Shown: in pieces, positions 43,011-54,287 of the stretch
Layout of the letters: each line of letters opens with the position of its first letter
Numbering within the stretch: position 1 is the first letter of the stretch
From: DATMER01 sp031390755
GTDB taxonomy: Bacteria; Acidobacteriota; Thermoanaerobaculia; Multivoradales; UBA5704
DNA: 64,000 nt
Direction: 5' to 3'
Assembly: GCA_031390755.1 (NCBI GenBank)
Contig: JANMTS010000047.1
Span: 35,359-99,358 of the forward strand
Notes under the pieces: model-generated
What the model saw: only the letters and a program-made list of their open reading frames with translations
Told to the model about the DNA's origin: nothing
The model's database searches: none
Program-made: the position numbers and the translations under genes

Positions 43011-45623
43011 CTACCTCACCGGCGCGGCCACGATCCGGAAGCCGATGAACTCGTTCCAGCCGTCGGCCTGGGCGCGCCCGCGGTAGCAGCAGCGGATGTG
43101 CCGGTTGCCGACGATGAACGGGCCGCCGCGCAGGACGCGGAAGACCTCCGGCGGGGCGTCCGTGTTCTCGCGGCCGTCTGCGGCATCGTAGGGGTAGAGG
43201 AACGTTGGCTCGGCCGAGCCCGGCCCCCACAGGCTCAGGGTCCACTCCCAGACGTTGCCGCTCATGTCTTCACAGCCGTAGGGGCTGGCCCCGCCGGAGA
43301 AGCAGCCCACGGCGCTCAGCTCGCCGATGCCGGTCTCGACGCTGTTGGCGCGGTCGTAGTCGGCGATGTCGCCCCAGGGGTAGAGCCGGTCGTCGGCGGC
43401 GCCGCGGGCCGCCTTCTCCCACTCGGCTTCGGAGGGAAGGCGGACCTCCCAGCGCTCCTCCAGTCTCCCCTGCTCCCGCCAGCGCCGCGTCAGCCACAGG
43501 CAGAAGGCGCGCGCATCGTGCCAGCTCACCCTCACCACCGGCCAGCTTTCGAGACCGATCAGACAGGTCGAGTCGGACGGCTGATAGCCCGACTCCGACA
43601 CGAAGCGCCGGAACTGGGCGACGGTGACCGGGAAACGGGAGACCCGGAAGGAGTGATCCAGCCGGCAGCGATGGAGAGGGCGGGCAAATTCCTGCACCTG
43701 CTCGCCTTCCTTGTTGCCCATCCAGTGCTCACCTTCCGACACCGGGAACATCTCCATCGTGTCGATGCCGGTCACTTCGACCCGGGGGTCGCCGATCTCG
43801 GCCAGCGCGCGGCCGGCCGCCACCCGGCGCAGGGCATCCACCCGGCCGGAGGCGTGCATCGTCTCCAGGAGAGTCTCGACGACGCGCTGGCGGGCCGCGG
43901 CGGAGACGCCGCCCGGTCCCGCGTCGGCCACCACCTCGCCGGCCACCACCGCGGCCTCCCCGAGCGGTCCCGAGTGCCGCTGCATCAGCTCTTCGAGCAC
44001 CGCGCCCGCGGCCTCGTCGCGCTGCTGGATGATCCCGAGGAACTTCACGGTGTAGAGGCAGACATCGCGCCAGTAGGGCTCGCCGAGGTGGGCCTCCAGC
44101 GCTTCGGCGATCGGCCCGACTCCCTGCTGGCCTTTCTGGGCGATGGCCACCGCGGAGAGGTATTCCTGGAAGACCGGGTGGATGAAGCCGAAGCGGCCGC
44201 CGCCCCAGTCGATCAGCAGGGCGGGACGGCTCCGGGCGTCGTCCACGAGCTCGCGCGCGGCGACGGCCGGCTGGGAGTGCCCGCGCTGGCGATAGATCTC
44301 CTCCAGATCGCGCACGAGAACGGACTCCTCCGTCCTGTAGATGTCGGGCGGCGTGCCGTACATCTGAAGAGCCACCACCGCCAGGATCTTGATCGTCTCC
44401 AGGACGTCCGGATCGCGCCCCAGCCGCTGGGCGAGGCCGCGGTCCAGGTTCCACTGCCGGAGAAGGTTGACGACGAAGCTCTGGTACAGCTCGACGCACC
44501 GCTGCGGAAGCGGCGCCCCCTGGAGGCGCATCAAGGCTAGAAGGGTCAGATGAAGCGGATTGCCGGCCAGGTTGCGGACGTGGGGGTCGCGGTGCAAGGC
44601 CTTCATCAGCTCGCCGTTGAGCTTCAGGCCGTGGAGGTCGGCGGCGCGGGACGCGGCCAGCGACCATTTGTCGACGAAGGATCTGATCTGATCGTCGTCC
44701 AGGCCGGGGATCGAGCACTCCAGGAGATCCTCGGCGCGGAGGCGGGACTCCCGATAGCCGGCGGGCCGGCTCGTTAGGAGGATCTGGTTGCCCGCGGGCC
44801 GATGCCGTGCGTAGAAAGCCCGGACGTGGTCGAGAACCCGCCGGCGCCGCGCGAGACCGCCCACCTCGTCGAGGCCGTCGAGCATCACCATCGCGCCTCC
44901 GGCCTGGAGCGCCCGGGAGAGGCACTCGCCGATCTCCTGGCCCCGCTCCTCGCGGTAGTAGCGGGCGAGGAACGCCTCCAGCGGCTCGTCACCCGCATCC
45001 AGGGCCTCGGCGTAGACGGCGAGCTGCATCGGCACCGGCAGGCGCGTGCTCAGGCCCAGCGCCCCCTCCTGGCCCGAGGCGAGCACCTGGCAGAGGAACT
45101 TGACGAAGGTGGTCTTGCCCATGCCCGGAGCTCCGAGCAGCACCATGGCGCCGCACTCCTGAAGCAGCTCGGGGAGCGGTCGCGGCTCGGAAAGCGTGCG
45201 GCCCAGGGCCTCGGCCGCTTCATCCGTCGGCTGCCATCCGGCCCGATGCAGCCGCCGGCTCCAGCTCTCCCCCAGAAGAGACTCCACGCGGCCACCCAGC
45301 TCTACGTAGACATCCAGAAGCGGCAGCTGCGGCGGCAGGCCCCCCAGGAGCGCCAGGGACCGGAAGTTGAGCAGGCGGTAGCGGTCGATCAGGGACTGGA
45401 GATACCGGCGGGTGTCCTGCGCCAGCTCCTCGGAGGGCGCGTGGCCCGCGATCCGCGTCCAGAACCGGCGGGGCTCGATCGCCCCCGCTTGACTCGAAAG
45501 CATGATGGGATAGCCGCCGGAATCGCGGCCGACGGCCACCCCGCCAATCTCGGCGAGAAGACCTGGCTGGGTTGAATCGTAAGTGCCCTCCACATCTTCC
45601 AGCCCGCGCTCGATTTGCGACAT
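43011..45623 (-). CDS. NACHT NTPase fused to a formylglycine-generating-enzyme (FGE/SUMF1) domain
   Basis: The 870-aa protein starts after GGAGGG. Residues 1-150 form an N-terminal domain of unknown type. A NACHT-like STAND ATPase follows, with Walker A GAPGMGKTT (164-172) and Walker B VMLDGLDE (about 246-253), then a winged-helix/helical region with FIHPVFQEYLSAVA. From about 635 there is an FGE-sulfatase (C-type-lectin-like) domain: MGNKEGE, FPVTVAQFRRFV, WPVVRVSWHDARAFCLWL, RLPSEAEWEKAARG, MSGNVWEWT and RGGPF through GFRIV. Such domains often act as recognition modules. The protein is cytoplasmic by sequence. It fits a STAND-type sensor, possibly in defence or signalling. No partner gene is obvious. 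Confidence 0.85.
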   Translation of the reverse strand: MSQIERGLEDVEGTYDSTQPGLLAEIGGVAVGRDSGGYPIMLSSQAGAIEPRRFWTRIAGHAPSEELAQDTRRYLQSLIDRYRLLNFRSLALLGGLPPQLPLLDVYVELGGRVESLLGESWSRRLHRAGWQPTDEAAEALGRTLSEPRPLPELLQECGAMVLLGAPGMGKTTFVKFLCQVLASGQEGALGLSTRLPVPMQLAVYAEALDAGDEPLEAFLARYYREERGQEIGECLSRALQAGGAMVMLDGLDEVGGLARRRRVLDHVRAFYARHRPAGNQILLTSRPAGYRESRLRAEDLLECSIPGLDDDQIRSFVDKWSLAASRAADLHGLKLNGELMKALHRDPHVRNLAGNPLHLTLLALMRLQGAPLPQRCVELYQSFVVNLLRQWNLDRGLAQRLGRDPDVLETIKILAVVALQMYGTPPDIYRTEESVLVRDLEEIYRQRGHSQPAVAARELVDDARSRPALLIDWGGGRFGFIHPVFQEYLSAVAIAQKGQQGVGPIAEALEAHLGEPYWRDVCLYTVKFLGIIQQRDEAAGAVLEELMQRHSGPLGEAAVVAGEVVADAGPGGVSAAARQRVVETLLETMHASGRVDALRRVAAGRALAEIGDPRVEVTGIDTMEMFPVSEGEHWMGNKEGEQVQEFARPLHRCRLDHSFRVSRFPVTVAQFRRFVSESGYQPSDSTCLIGLESWPVVRVSWHDARAFCLWLTRRWREQGRLEERWEVRLPSEAEWEKAARGAADDRLYPWGDIADYDRANSVETGIGELSAVGCFSGGASPYGCEDMSGNVWEWTLSLWGPGSAEPTFLYPYDAADGRENTDAPPEVFRVLRGGPFIVGNRHIRCCYRGRAQADGWNEFIGFRIVAAPVR

Positions 45624-45706
45624 CCCGGTGCCCTCCTGGCCAAGCCCCCAGCCGCCTCCGGCAAGGGAGCCTCATCATTTTAGCATGACGACTACTACAG
45701 ATAACC

Positions 45707-47843
45707 TTACGCGGTGACGCCCGGTCCTGCGCTGGTCCCCGATACCCCGGCCCGCGCCCTGGCTTCCGACTTGTCGACGACCACTTCCGTGAGCTTCGCC
45801 GTCCTCGAAACAGCACGGTCGATGGCCTGGAGCAGAGCGATGCGGTTGCGCCGCACGTCCGGATCCTTGTCCATGACCATCACATCCACGAAGAACCGGT
45901 CGAGGACCGGCGCGAGGTTGGCGATCCGGCGCAGGCAGCGCTCGTAATCGCCGGCCGCGGCGGCCTCCTCCACCTCGGTGCGAAGCCCCTGAAAAGCAGC
46001 GTGGAGCTCTCGTTCCGCCGGCTCCTTGAAGAGCCCCTCGTCGAGGGCCTCGTCCGGAGCGTCCTTGAGAATGTTGACGATCCGCTTCGAGGCGAGCACC
46101 ACGGTGAGGAAGTCCGGCTCCTCGCGAACCCTGTGCAGGGCGTCCACCCGGGCGCGCAGATCCGGGAGGTTCGAGCCCCCCGCCGCGAGCGCCGCCTCGA
46201 TCTCGTCGTAGGCATACCCACAGAGTCCAAGCACATACCGTACCCGGTCGTGGAGAAAGGGCCGGAGGTCGTCCAGGATCGCCTCGGAGCTGCGGGTGAG
46301 CCGGTCGCCGTAGAGCACCGCCGCCCGCGTCGCCGCCTCGTCGAGATCGAGCGCGAGGCCGCCTTCGAGAGCGATCCTCACCACGCCCTGAGCGGCGCGG
46401 CGCAGTCCGAAAGGATCCTTGCTCCCCGTGGGGATGAGGCCTAGGCCGAAGATGCCGGCCATCGTGTCGAACCGGTCCGCGAGACCGACCACCTGGCCGA
46501 TCCGGCCGCGAGGGATGCGATCCTCGGTCGACGCGGGCATGTACTGGTCGTACACGGCTTGCCAGACCTCCTCCGCCTGCTCCTCTTCCCGGGCGTAGAT
46601 TCCACCCACCACACCTTGGAGTGAAGTAAATTCTTTAACCATTTCAGTGGCGAGGTCGACCTTGAGCAGCCGGGCTGCAGCCGCAGCCTTCGGCGCGTCC
46701 TCGTGCCAGCCCAGCATTTCGCACAGGGTCATGGACAGCGCGACCAGCCGGGAGGTCTTGTCCGCATAGCTTCCGAGCCGTTCCTGGAAGGTCAGGCGCG
46801 TGAGCTGCTCCACGCGGTGGGAAAGCCCCACGCGGCGATCCTCGCCGTAGAAGAAGCGGGCGTCGGCGAGGCGGGCGGCCACCACCCACTCGTTGCCCGA
46901 GCGCGTGCGGCCGATCGGATCGTCCGGCCGGTCCATGACGGTGAGGAAGAACGGCAGCAGGCGGGCGGAGTCAGCCGCATCCTTCGGCTCGACCGTAAGC
47001 GCGCTCTGATGATCGCGGAGGCTGGTGGCCAGCACCTCGGCGGGAAGCTTCAGGAAGTCCTCGTCGAAGCCGCCTTCCATCACGCCCGGGATCTCGCACA
47101 GCGCCGCCAGCTTGTCGAGCAGCGGATCGTCCTGCACGAGCCGGCCGCCGAGCGCCTCGGCGCGGCTCTGCATGGTTTCGAGCAGAACCCGGCGCCGCTC
47201 GTCCGGCCGGACCTCGATCGAGCGCGCCGCCAGCTCCTTGCGGTACGTCTCCAGGCTGTCGACCTTGAACGGTGCGGGCGACAGGGTGGGATGGCCCACC
47301 GACTCGTCCCCCGCCTGGATTCCGAACAGCTCAAAGGGGACGACCTCGCCGTCGAGCAGAGACAGAATGCCGTGGATCGGCCGGACCCACGGCCCTTCGC
47401 CGCTCCCCCACCGCATCATCTTCGCCCAGGAGATGCCGGCGAGGATGCGCGGCACGATCTCCGCCAGCACGTCGCGGGTCGGCCGGCCCTCGGTCTTCTT
47501 CATCGCCGCGAGGTACTCGCCCTTGTCGGTCTGGACGCGCGAGAGCTGGTCCGGCTCGACGCCGGTGCGCTTCGAGAAGCCGAGCAGCGCCGGCGTGGGC
47601 GAGCCGTCGGCACCAAAGGCGGCGCGGACCGGCGGTCCCATCACCTGCTCCTCGCGGTCGGGCTCGCGCTCGGGCAGGCCGGCCATGCTGAGCATCAGGC
47701 GGCGCGGCGCGTAGCCGGTCTCGACCTCGCGCGGACCGATGCCGCGGGCCATGAGGTCTTCAAACACGCGGGTGGTCAGCTCGCGCACTCCGGGCTCCAG
47801 CATGCGGGCCGGAATCTCTTCGCTGCGGACCTCCAGCAGATAC

Positions 47844-47860
<17 letters not shown>
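45707..47860 (-). CDS. glyS: Glycyl-tRNA synthetase beta subunit
   Basis: The 717-aa protein begins TKRGEYLLEVRSEEIPARMLEPG after its start Met, the conserved GlyS N-terminus, and contains GLADRFDTMAGIFGLGLIPTGSKDPFGLRRAAQGV plus a C-terminal anticodon-binding region (FFVDVMVMDKDPDVRRNRIALL). It pairs with the alpha subunit to charge tRNA-Gly. The ATG overlaps the glyQ 3' end by 17 bp; codons further upstream in the open frame belong to the glyQ shadow. Confidence 0.97.
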
Positions 47861-48752
<892 letters not shown>

Positions 48753-48963
48753 CGAATTTCCTGTCGGGAGGGACCAGGGGTCCCGGATTGAGAGCGTAGT
48801 CTACCTCAGACGGAAGGCGCGGAAGGACAGCCGGCCTTCCGGCCCGCCTCGGCTTCCGGCCTCAAACCGGCCCCAAAAACCGCAAGAGCCGGGGGCCTTG
48901 CCTCCGTCCTTAAGCCTTCGCTGATGTGACATTCGAAGGTCGTTTTCCGTTCTCTATGTGGGC

Positions 48964-49219
48964 ATGCCAAGAGGTGTGCGATTCGTACCCGATGGGGGCT
49001 CGCTCGTGGAAGTGACCGTCCGGACCATCCAGTCCCGGCTCCTTCTTCGCCCGAGCCCTGCCCTCAATGAAACCGTGATCGGCGTGCTCGGTGTTCCTGG
49101 CGGCCTTCCGGGACGCCGGTGAGCACCTCAAGGCCGGCGATCGTTCGGCGAGATTCCCGATGGGCTCCTTCCCGCCTGGATTGCCGTTCGTCCGAGCCCT
49201 GCCTTCTCTGCCCACTTGA
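48964..49219 (+). pseudogene. Remnant of a RAYT-like (Y1/IS200-type) transposase
   Basis: An ATG at 48964 opens a 52-codon frame (MPRGVRFVPDGGSLVEVTV, then TIQSRLLLRPSPALNETVIG) that matches, from memory, the N-terminus of REP-associated tyrosine transposases of acidobacteria. In the +1 frame from 49118 follows GEHLKAGDRSARFPMGSFP with PGLPFVRA, like the family's C-terminal end. The central catalytic part (HUH and Tyr motifs) is missing, so an internal deletion plus frameshift has destroyed the gene. A palindromic repeat lies 180 bp downstream. Confidence 0.55.
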
Positions 49220-49400
49220 GGCACCACCGCTCGGGGTGGCCCGAGCTCAAACATCCAAGCCAGATTGACGTCCAACCGAGGAAGATGGCGATCAAGCCCT
49301 GATGTGCTGGACTCGCCATTCCCTCTTCATTGTTCCTCTGACACCTGATTCTGGACACCGTCTGACACCGCGCGCCAGCGCACGCCAGACAGAAAAATCG

Positions 49401-49456
49401 GAACGGCGGCGGCCTTGGACTCGGCAGCCGCCGTCCCTCCAAGTTGTCAAGGAACG
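49401..49456 (+). repeat. Palindromic repeat, copy B
   Basis: The core GGCCTTGGACTCGGCAG and the flank CCGCCGTCCCTCCAA, TTGTCAAGGAAC are identical to copy A at 11013-11068 apart from single substitutions and the left stem edge (ACGGCGGC / GCCGCCGT). It again precedes a short-period repeat array. Confidence 0.85.
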
Positions 49457-49586
49457 CAGGTCGGCGACAAACGATGCTCTCTACCCCGCCGACCCGGACA
49501 GGATACGGAAGGAGGTCGCCGTTCGAGCCTTCCCCTTCAAGATCGGGAACTATTTCCCGAAACGACCCTGGTCGTTCAAGGTCTCC

Positions 49587-49905
49587 CGGCTTCTGCGAAG
49601 GTTCCGGCGCGGCAAATAAGGTTCTCCCGCGGCTACGAAGGTTTCCCGTTGATCGGGAAAGGTTCTTCGGCGGGGGATAACCTTCTCCCGCGGCGGAGAA
49701 GGTTCTTTGGGACGGGGGAAGGTTATCCGGCGCGGGAGAAGCTTATTTGGGATTCGAGAAGGTTCTCCCTCGGCAGATAAGCTTTCCCGACGAGTGGGAA
49801 GACTTCTTTGGAGCCGGAGAAGCTTATTTGAACGGGGAGAAGCTTGTTTGAGGCGGGATAGCCTTATCTGGCGCGGGAGAAGGTTATCTGGAACGGGGAA
49901 AGAGG
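49587..49905. repeat. Array of about 15 degenerate 20-bp repeats
   Basis: Abutting units resemble AAGGTTATTTGGCGCGGGAG, with variants AAGCTTATTTGGGATTCGAG and AAGGTTCTCCCTCGGCAGAT. One unit is inverted, producing a perfect 10-bp inverted repeat AACCTTCTCC (49679-49688) and GGAGAAGGTT (49695-49704). Period and internal inversion parallel the 21-bp array at 11.3 kb although the unit sequence differs. The last units overlap the 3' end of the GT-C gene. Confidence 0.82.
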
Positions 49906-51542
49906 CCCCTCCCCTTCCCTCCCCTACTCCGGAAGGTCGGGTGCTCTTCTGGACCGGTGGACAGGATTCCGGCTCCGGCGTTCCATTCCTTTGAACTTGC
50001 GGGCTTGTTGCGGGCGGCTCGCGCTCGCTCGGTGAGCGTCGCTCCTCCGGTGGGAGTCGTGGAGTAGACGAGGACATCTCCCAGATCGCGCTCCAGGTAG
50101 AGCGGCGGCAGGCGCGCGATCGTCCTCATGTCCTCGGCGGAGATCTCGTTGCCGGCGAGGACGGCGACGGGAACGCCGGTCCAGGACTTCGGGCGCCAGA
50201 GGGGGTCCGTGGGACCGCTGCGCAGGGCGATGGCCCAGAACGGACGGACGTCTCCGCGTTCCCAGCGGGTCACGTCGGCGTGGAAGACCGCCGGCCAGGT
50301 GCGCCAGTAGCCTCCCAGGAGGTGGTTGGCGCCGGAGGCGAGCAGCTCGTCCGAGGCGCCGCTCATCTGGTCGATCGCGGCTCGCGCCCTCGCCACGGAC
50401 GGCTCGCCCCACCGCCAGGCCAGTGCCGGAATCAGCAGCAGGAGCGCCAGGACGTTGGCCGTCCGCTGCCGGCGCGGCGACCGGCCCTCCAGCAGGAGGG
50501 TCAGCAGCAGGGCCGGCGCGAGCATGGCCAGGGCGAGCAGCTCGACCGAGACGTAGCGCAGGCTCCACTTGTTGACCTGCGCCCAGTAGGTCAGCCCCAT
50601 GACCCCGACGTCCGCGAGGGCCGCGGTCAGCAGGCAGAGCCCCACGGCCAGGGGAAACCGCCGGCTCCAGCGCCGGAAGGCGATGACGGCGACCCAGGTG
50701 AGCAGGGCAAGGCCGGCCACCACGAGCGCGGGAGTCAGGAACTCCACGGAGCGCGCAAAGAGCGTCAGCCAGGCCTTCGGCCAGACCGTCGGCGACGCCG
50801 CTCCGAACGCCGTGCTCCGGCGGTAGATCGACAGCCAGGAGAACGCCATGCTCACATCGAACGCCAGGAACAGGGCGAACATCACGAGCAGCGCCCGGCG
50901 CTCCGGCCGCAGCCGCCAGCGGGCGGTCTCTCGGCCGGGGTGATCGGGACGGTCGGGCTCGATCCCCACCGCATGCCGGACCCAGACCAGCGGCAGCAGC
51001 CAGAAGAGCGTCGTGGCGGAGATCCAGTAGCCGAGCAGCAGGAGGGCCAGCCCGGCCACGGTCTTTGCCCGGCCGTGCCAGTCTCCCCAGCCTCCCCGGT
51101 CCAGCAGCACGATCCCGCCCAGGCTGAGCGCGATGGCTTGGCCGTAGGGCTGCATCTGGAGGAAGGCGTGCTCGCTGATCCCCTTCCCTCCCGCCCAGAG
51201 GGCCAGGGTCAGCGCCCCTACCGCCACCCAGTAGCGGCGCGGGATCACCACCCTCGCGAGCAGGAAGAAGGACGCCGCGACCGCGAGCAGGCGCAGGGCC
51301 GTCTGGAACAGCAGGTTGTGGAACGGGCTGTGGATGGGCAGGCTGAGCAGCGGCAGAAGCGAGCCGAAGCGGTTCTGCTCCCAGTAGAACGGGGTCCAGC
51401 GGTACAGCCCGCAGAGGATGGGAACCAGGGAGTCGCTGGTGTGCAGGGCGTGGATGGAGGTGAGGTCCATCCACACGGCGCAGACGACGGACGCGAGCGC
51501 CGCCGCCCCGGCCCAGGCCCACCGCTCCCCGCGCTCGGTCAT
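49884..51542 (-). CDS. Polytopic membrane protein, GT-C-like
   Basis: The 552-aa protein has about ten to twelve hydrophobic helices between residues 8 and 380, then a soluble region of about 170 residues. The first loop contains MDLTSIHALHTSDSL and the helix-loop pattern resembles GT-C glycosyltransferases or uncharacterised membrane proteins of glycan loci; no catalytic motif is certain. It lies 52 bp after the GT2-methyltransferase gene on the same strand, so cotranscription is likely. The final 20-25 residues (GPEEHPTFRSRGG onwards, Arg/Gly-rich) are encoded beside and within the 20-bp repeat array, so the natural C-terminus may have been altered. Confidence 0.7.
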   Translation of the reverse strand: MTERGERWAWAGAAALASVVCAVWMDLTSIHALHTSDSLVPILCGLYRWTPFYWEQNRFGSLLPLLSLPIHSPFHNLLFQTALRLLAVAASFFLLARVVIPRRYWVAVGALTLALWAGGKGISEHAFLQMQPYGQAIALSLGGIVLLDRGGWGDWHGRAKTVAGLALLLLGYWISATTLFWLLPLVWVRHAVGIEPDRPDHPGRETARWRLRPERRALLVMFALFLAFDVSMAFSWLSIYRRSTAFGAASPTVWPKAWLTLFARSVEFLTPALVVAGLALLTWVAVIAFRRWSRRFPLAVGLCLLTAALADVGVMGLTYWAQVNKWSLRYVSVELLALAMLAPALLLTLLLEGRSPRRQRTANVLALLLLIPALAWRWGEPSVARARAAIDQMSGASDELLASGANHLLGGYWRTWPAVFHADVTRWERGDVRPFWAIALRSGPTDPLWRPKSWTGVPVAVLAGNEISAEDMRTIARLPPLYLERDLGDVLVYSTTPTGGATLTERARAARNKPASSKEWNAGAGILSTGPEEHPTFRSRGGKGRGLFPRSR

Positions 51543-51594
51543 TGCCTTGGGTTTGCGTAGATGCGGCAGGCCAGGTCGGTCAGCCGCCGGGGGA

Positions 51595-53061
<1,467 letters not shown>

Positions 53062-53230
53062 GCGCTGCTCCTGGCCCGGTGGCGCCGCGGGCGCACCTCG
53101 TTGAGTCAATGTTTCATGGTGCTGGAGAACCCTTGCCCCTACAGTGCGGCGGGCGGCGGGCACGGTCGTTCGCGAGGACCGAATCGGGCGGGAATGGTAG
53201 CATAGGGCCGGCATCGCCTTGTGGAGGCTC

Positions 53231-54205
53231 GTGAACAAAGAACAAGAACGCACCGCACAAGTCGCGGACCACTGGTCCCGACGATTGGACGAGGGGAGCA
53301 GCGACTTCACCGCCGATGTCTACTGGTTGGCGGTGCCGGCCGTGGCCCGCCACTTCACCCGGGGAGCCACGCGCGGCCACCGCGAGGACAGCTGGGTCAA
53401 CGACTGCGTGCTGCGTCACCTCGCCGGCCGGACGCCGATGGACCGCATCCTGAGCATCGGCTGCGGCGCCGGGGAGCTGGAGCGCCATCTGGCCCTGATG
53501 TCTGCCTTTCGCGAGTGCGACGCGTGGGATCTCTCCCCTGGAGCGATCGACACCGCCCGCCGCCTCGCCCGCGAGGCAGGCTCCTCCGGCATTCACTACG
53601 AGGTGCGGGACGCCAACGCCGCCGAGATTGCGGAGGCCACGTACGACTCGGTGTGGTTCAACAGCTCGCTGCACCACGTCGAGGCGCTGGAGGAGATCTG
53701 CGAAGCCGTCGCCCGCAGTCTCAAGCCGGGCGGCTGGCTGATTCTCAACGAGTACGTCGGTCCGAGCGTGTTCGACCTGCCGGAGCGCCAGAAGCAGGCC
53801 ATCCGCGCCGCCTTCGACCTGATCCCGATGCGCCTGCGTCGGCGGCGCGCGCCGGACGGCTCGCTGAAGACCGCCGACGCGCCGGCCATCCCGAACCCCA
53901 GGGAGGTCGCGGCGGTCGACCCCTCGGAGGCCGTGCGCTCCGCCGACATCCTGAAGATCGTGGCCCACTACTTCGAGATCGTGGAGCTCAACCCGGCGGG
54001 CGGCACGATCCTCCAGTTCCTGCTCCACAACATCGCCGGCAACTTCCGGCCCGAGGATCCGGCGTCGATGAAGGTGCTGGATCTCCTGATCGGCTTCGAG
54101 AGCGCGCTGATCGAAGCGGGCGATCTCGCGAGCGACTTCGCGGTGGTGGTCGCCCGCCGCCGGGACCAGCCGGCACCGCCCTTGCCGTGGAAGCGGCGGC
54201 GCTAG
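53231..54205 (+). CDS. SAM-dependent methyltransferase of the glycan locus
   Basis: The protein of about 324 aa contains ILSIGCGAGELERHL (motif I), WDLSPGAIDTARRLA, VWFNSSLHHVEALEEI and LKPGGWLILNEYVGPSVF. It is closely related to the N-terminal half of the next gene, including shared segments LLQFLLxxIAGNFRxxDP-like and SDFAV(V/I)VAR. The start is uncertain: GTG 53231 (VNKEQER) has GGAGG only 3 nt upstream; TTG 53219 is the other option. It is divergent from the GT2-methyltransferase fusion and followed 82 bp later by its paralogue. The substrate is probably a sugar or polysaccharide, by context. Confidence 0.83.
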   Translation: MNKEQERTAQVADHWSRRLDEGSSDFTADVYWLAVPAVARHFTRGATRGHREDSWVNDCVLRHLAGRTPMDRILSIGCGAGELERHLALMSAFRECDAWDLSPGAIDTARRLAREAGSSGIHYEVRDANAAEIAEATYDSVWFNSSLHHVEALEEICEAVARSLKPGGWLILNEYVGPSVFDLPERQKQAIRAAFDLIPMRLRRRRAPDGSLKTADAPAIPNPREVAAVDPSEAVRSADILKIVAHYFEIVELNPAGGTILQFLLHNIAGNFRPEDPASMKVLDLLIGFESALIEAGDLASDFAVVVARRRDQPAPPLPWKRRR

Positions 54206-54287
54206 ACGGGCGCCAGGACACTGGCAGGCCAGGAGCGGGCGGCCCGCCGGGTATCTGCCGGGTATCTGGTATATCCTTCGGTCGCTC

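Larger units (their letters stand above)
48753..49883. other. 1.1-kb non-coding region with transposase remnant and repeats
   Basis: No intact gene is supported. From the left there is about 200 bp of unremarkable sequence that should hold the glyQS promoter on the minus strand. A RAYT-like transposase remnant (48964-49219), palindrome copy B (49401-49456) and a 20-bp repeat array (about 49587-49905) follow. The array runs into the end of the neighbouring minus-strand GT-C gene. Confidence 0.65.

Noticed and set aside
43011..43150. Diversity-generating retroelement variable region
   Set aside because: The FGE-like C-terminus fits the type of domain used, but no template repeat or reverse transcriptase is present in the window, so it is only raised as a question.
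48910..49275. 121-codon minus-strand ORF
   Set aside because: It is antisense to the RAYT-like remnant, whose plus-strand translation matches a known protein type in two segments.
49587..49905. CRISPR array
   Set aside because: Same reasons: 20-bp degenerate abutting units and no spacers.
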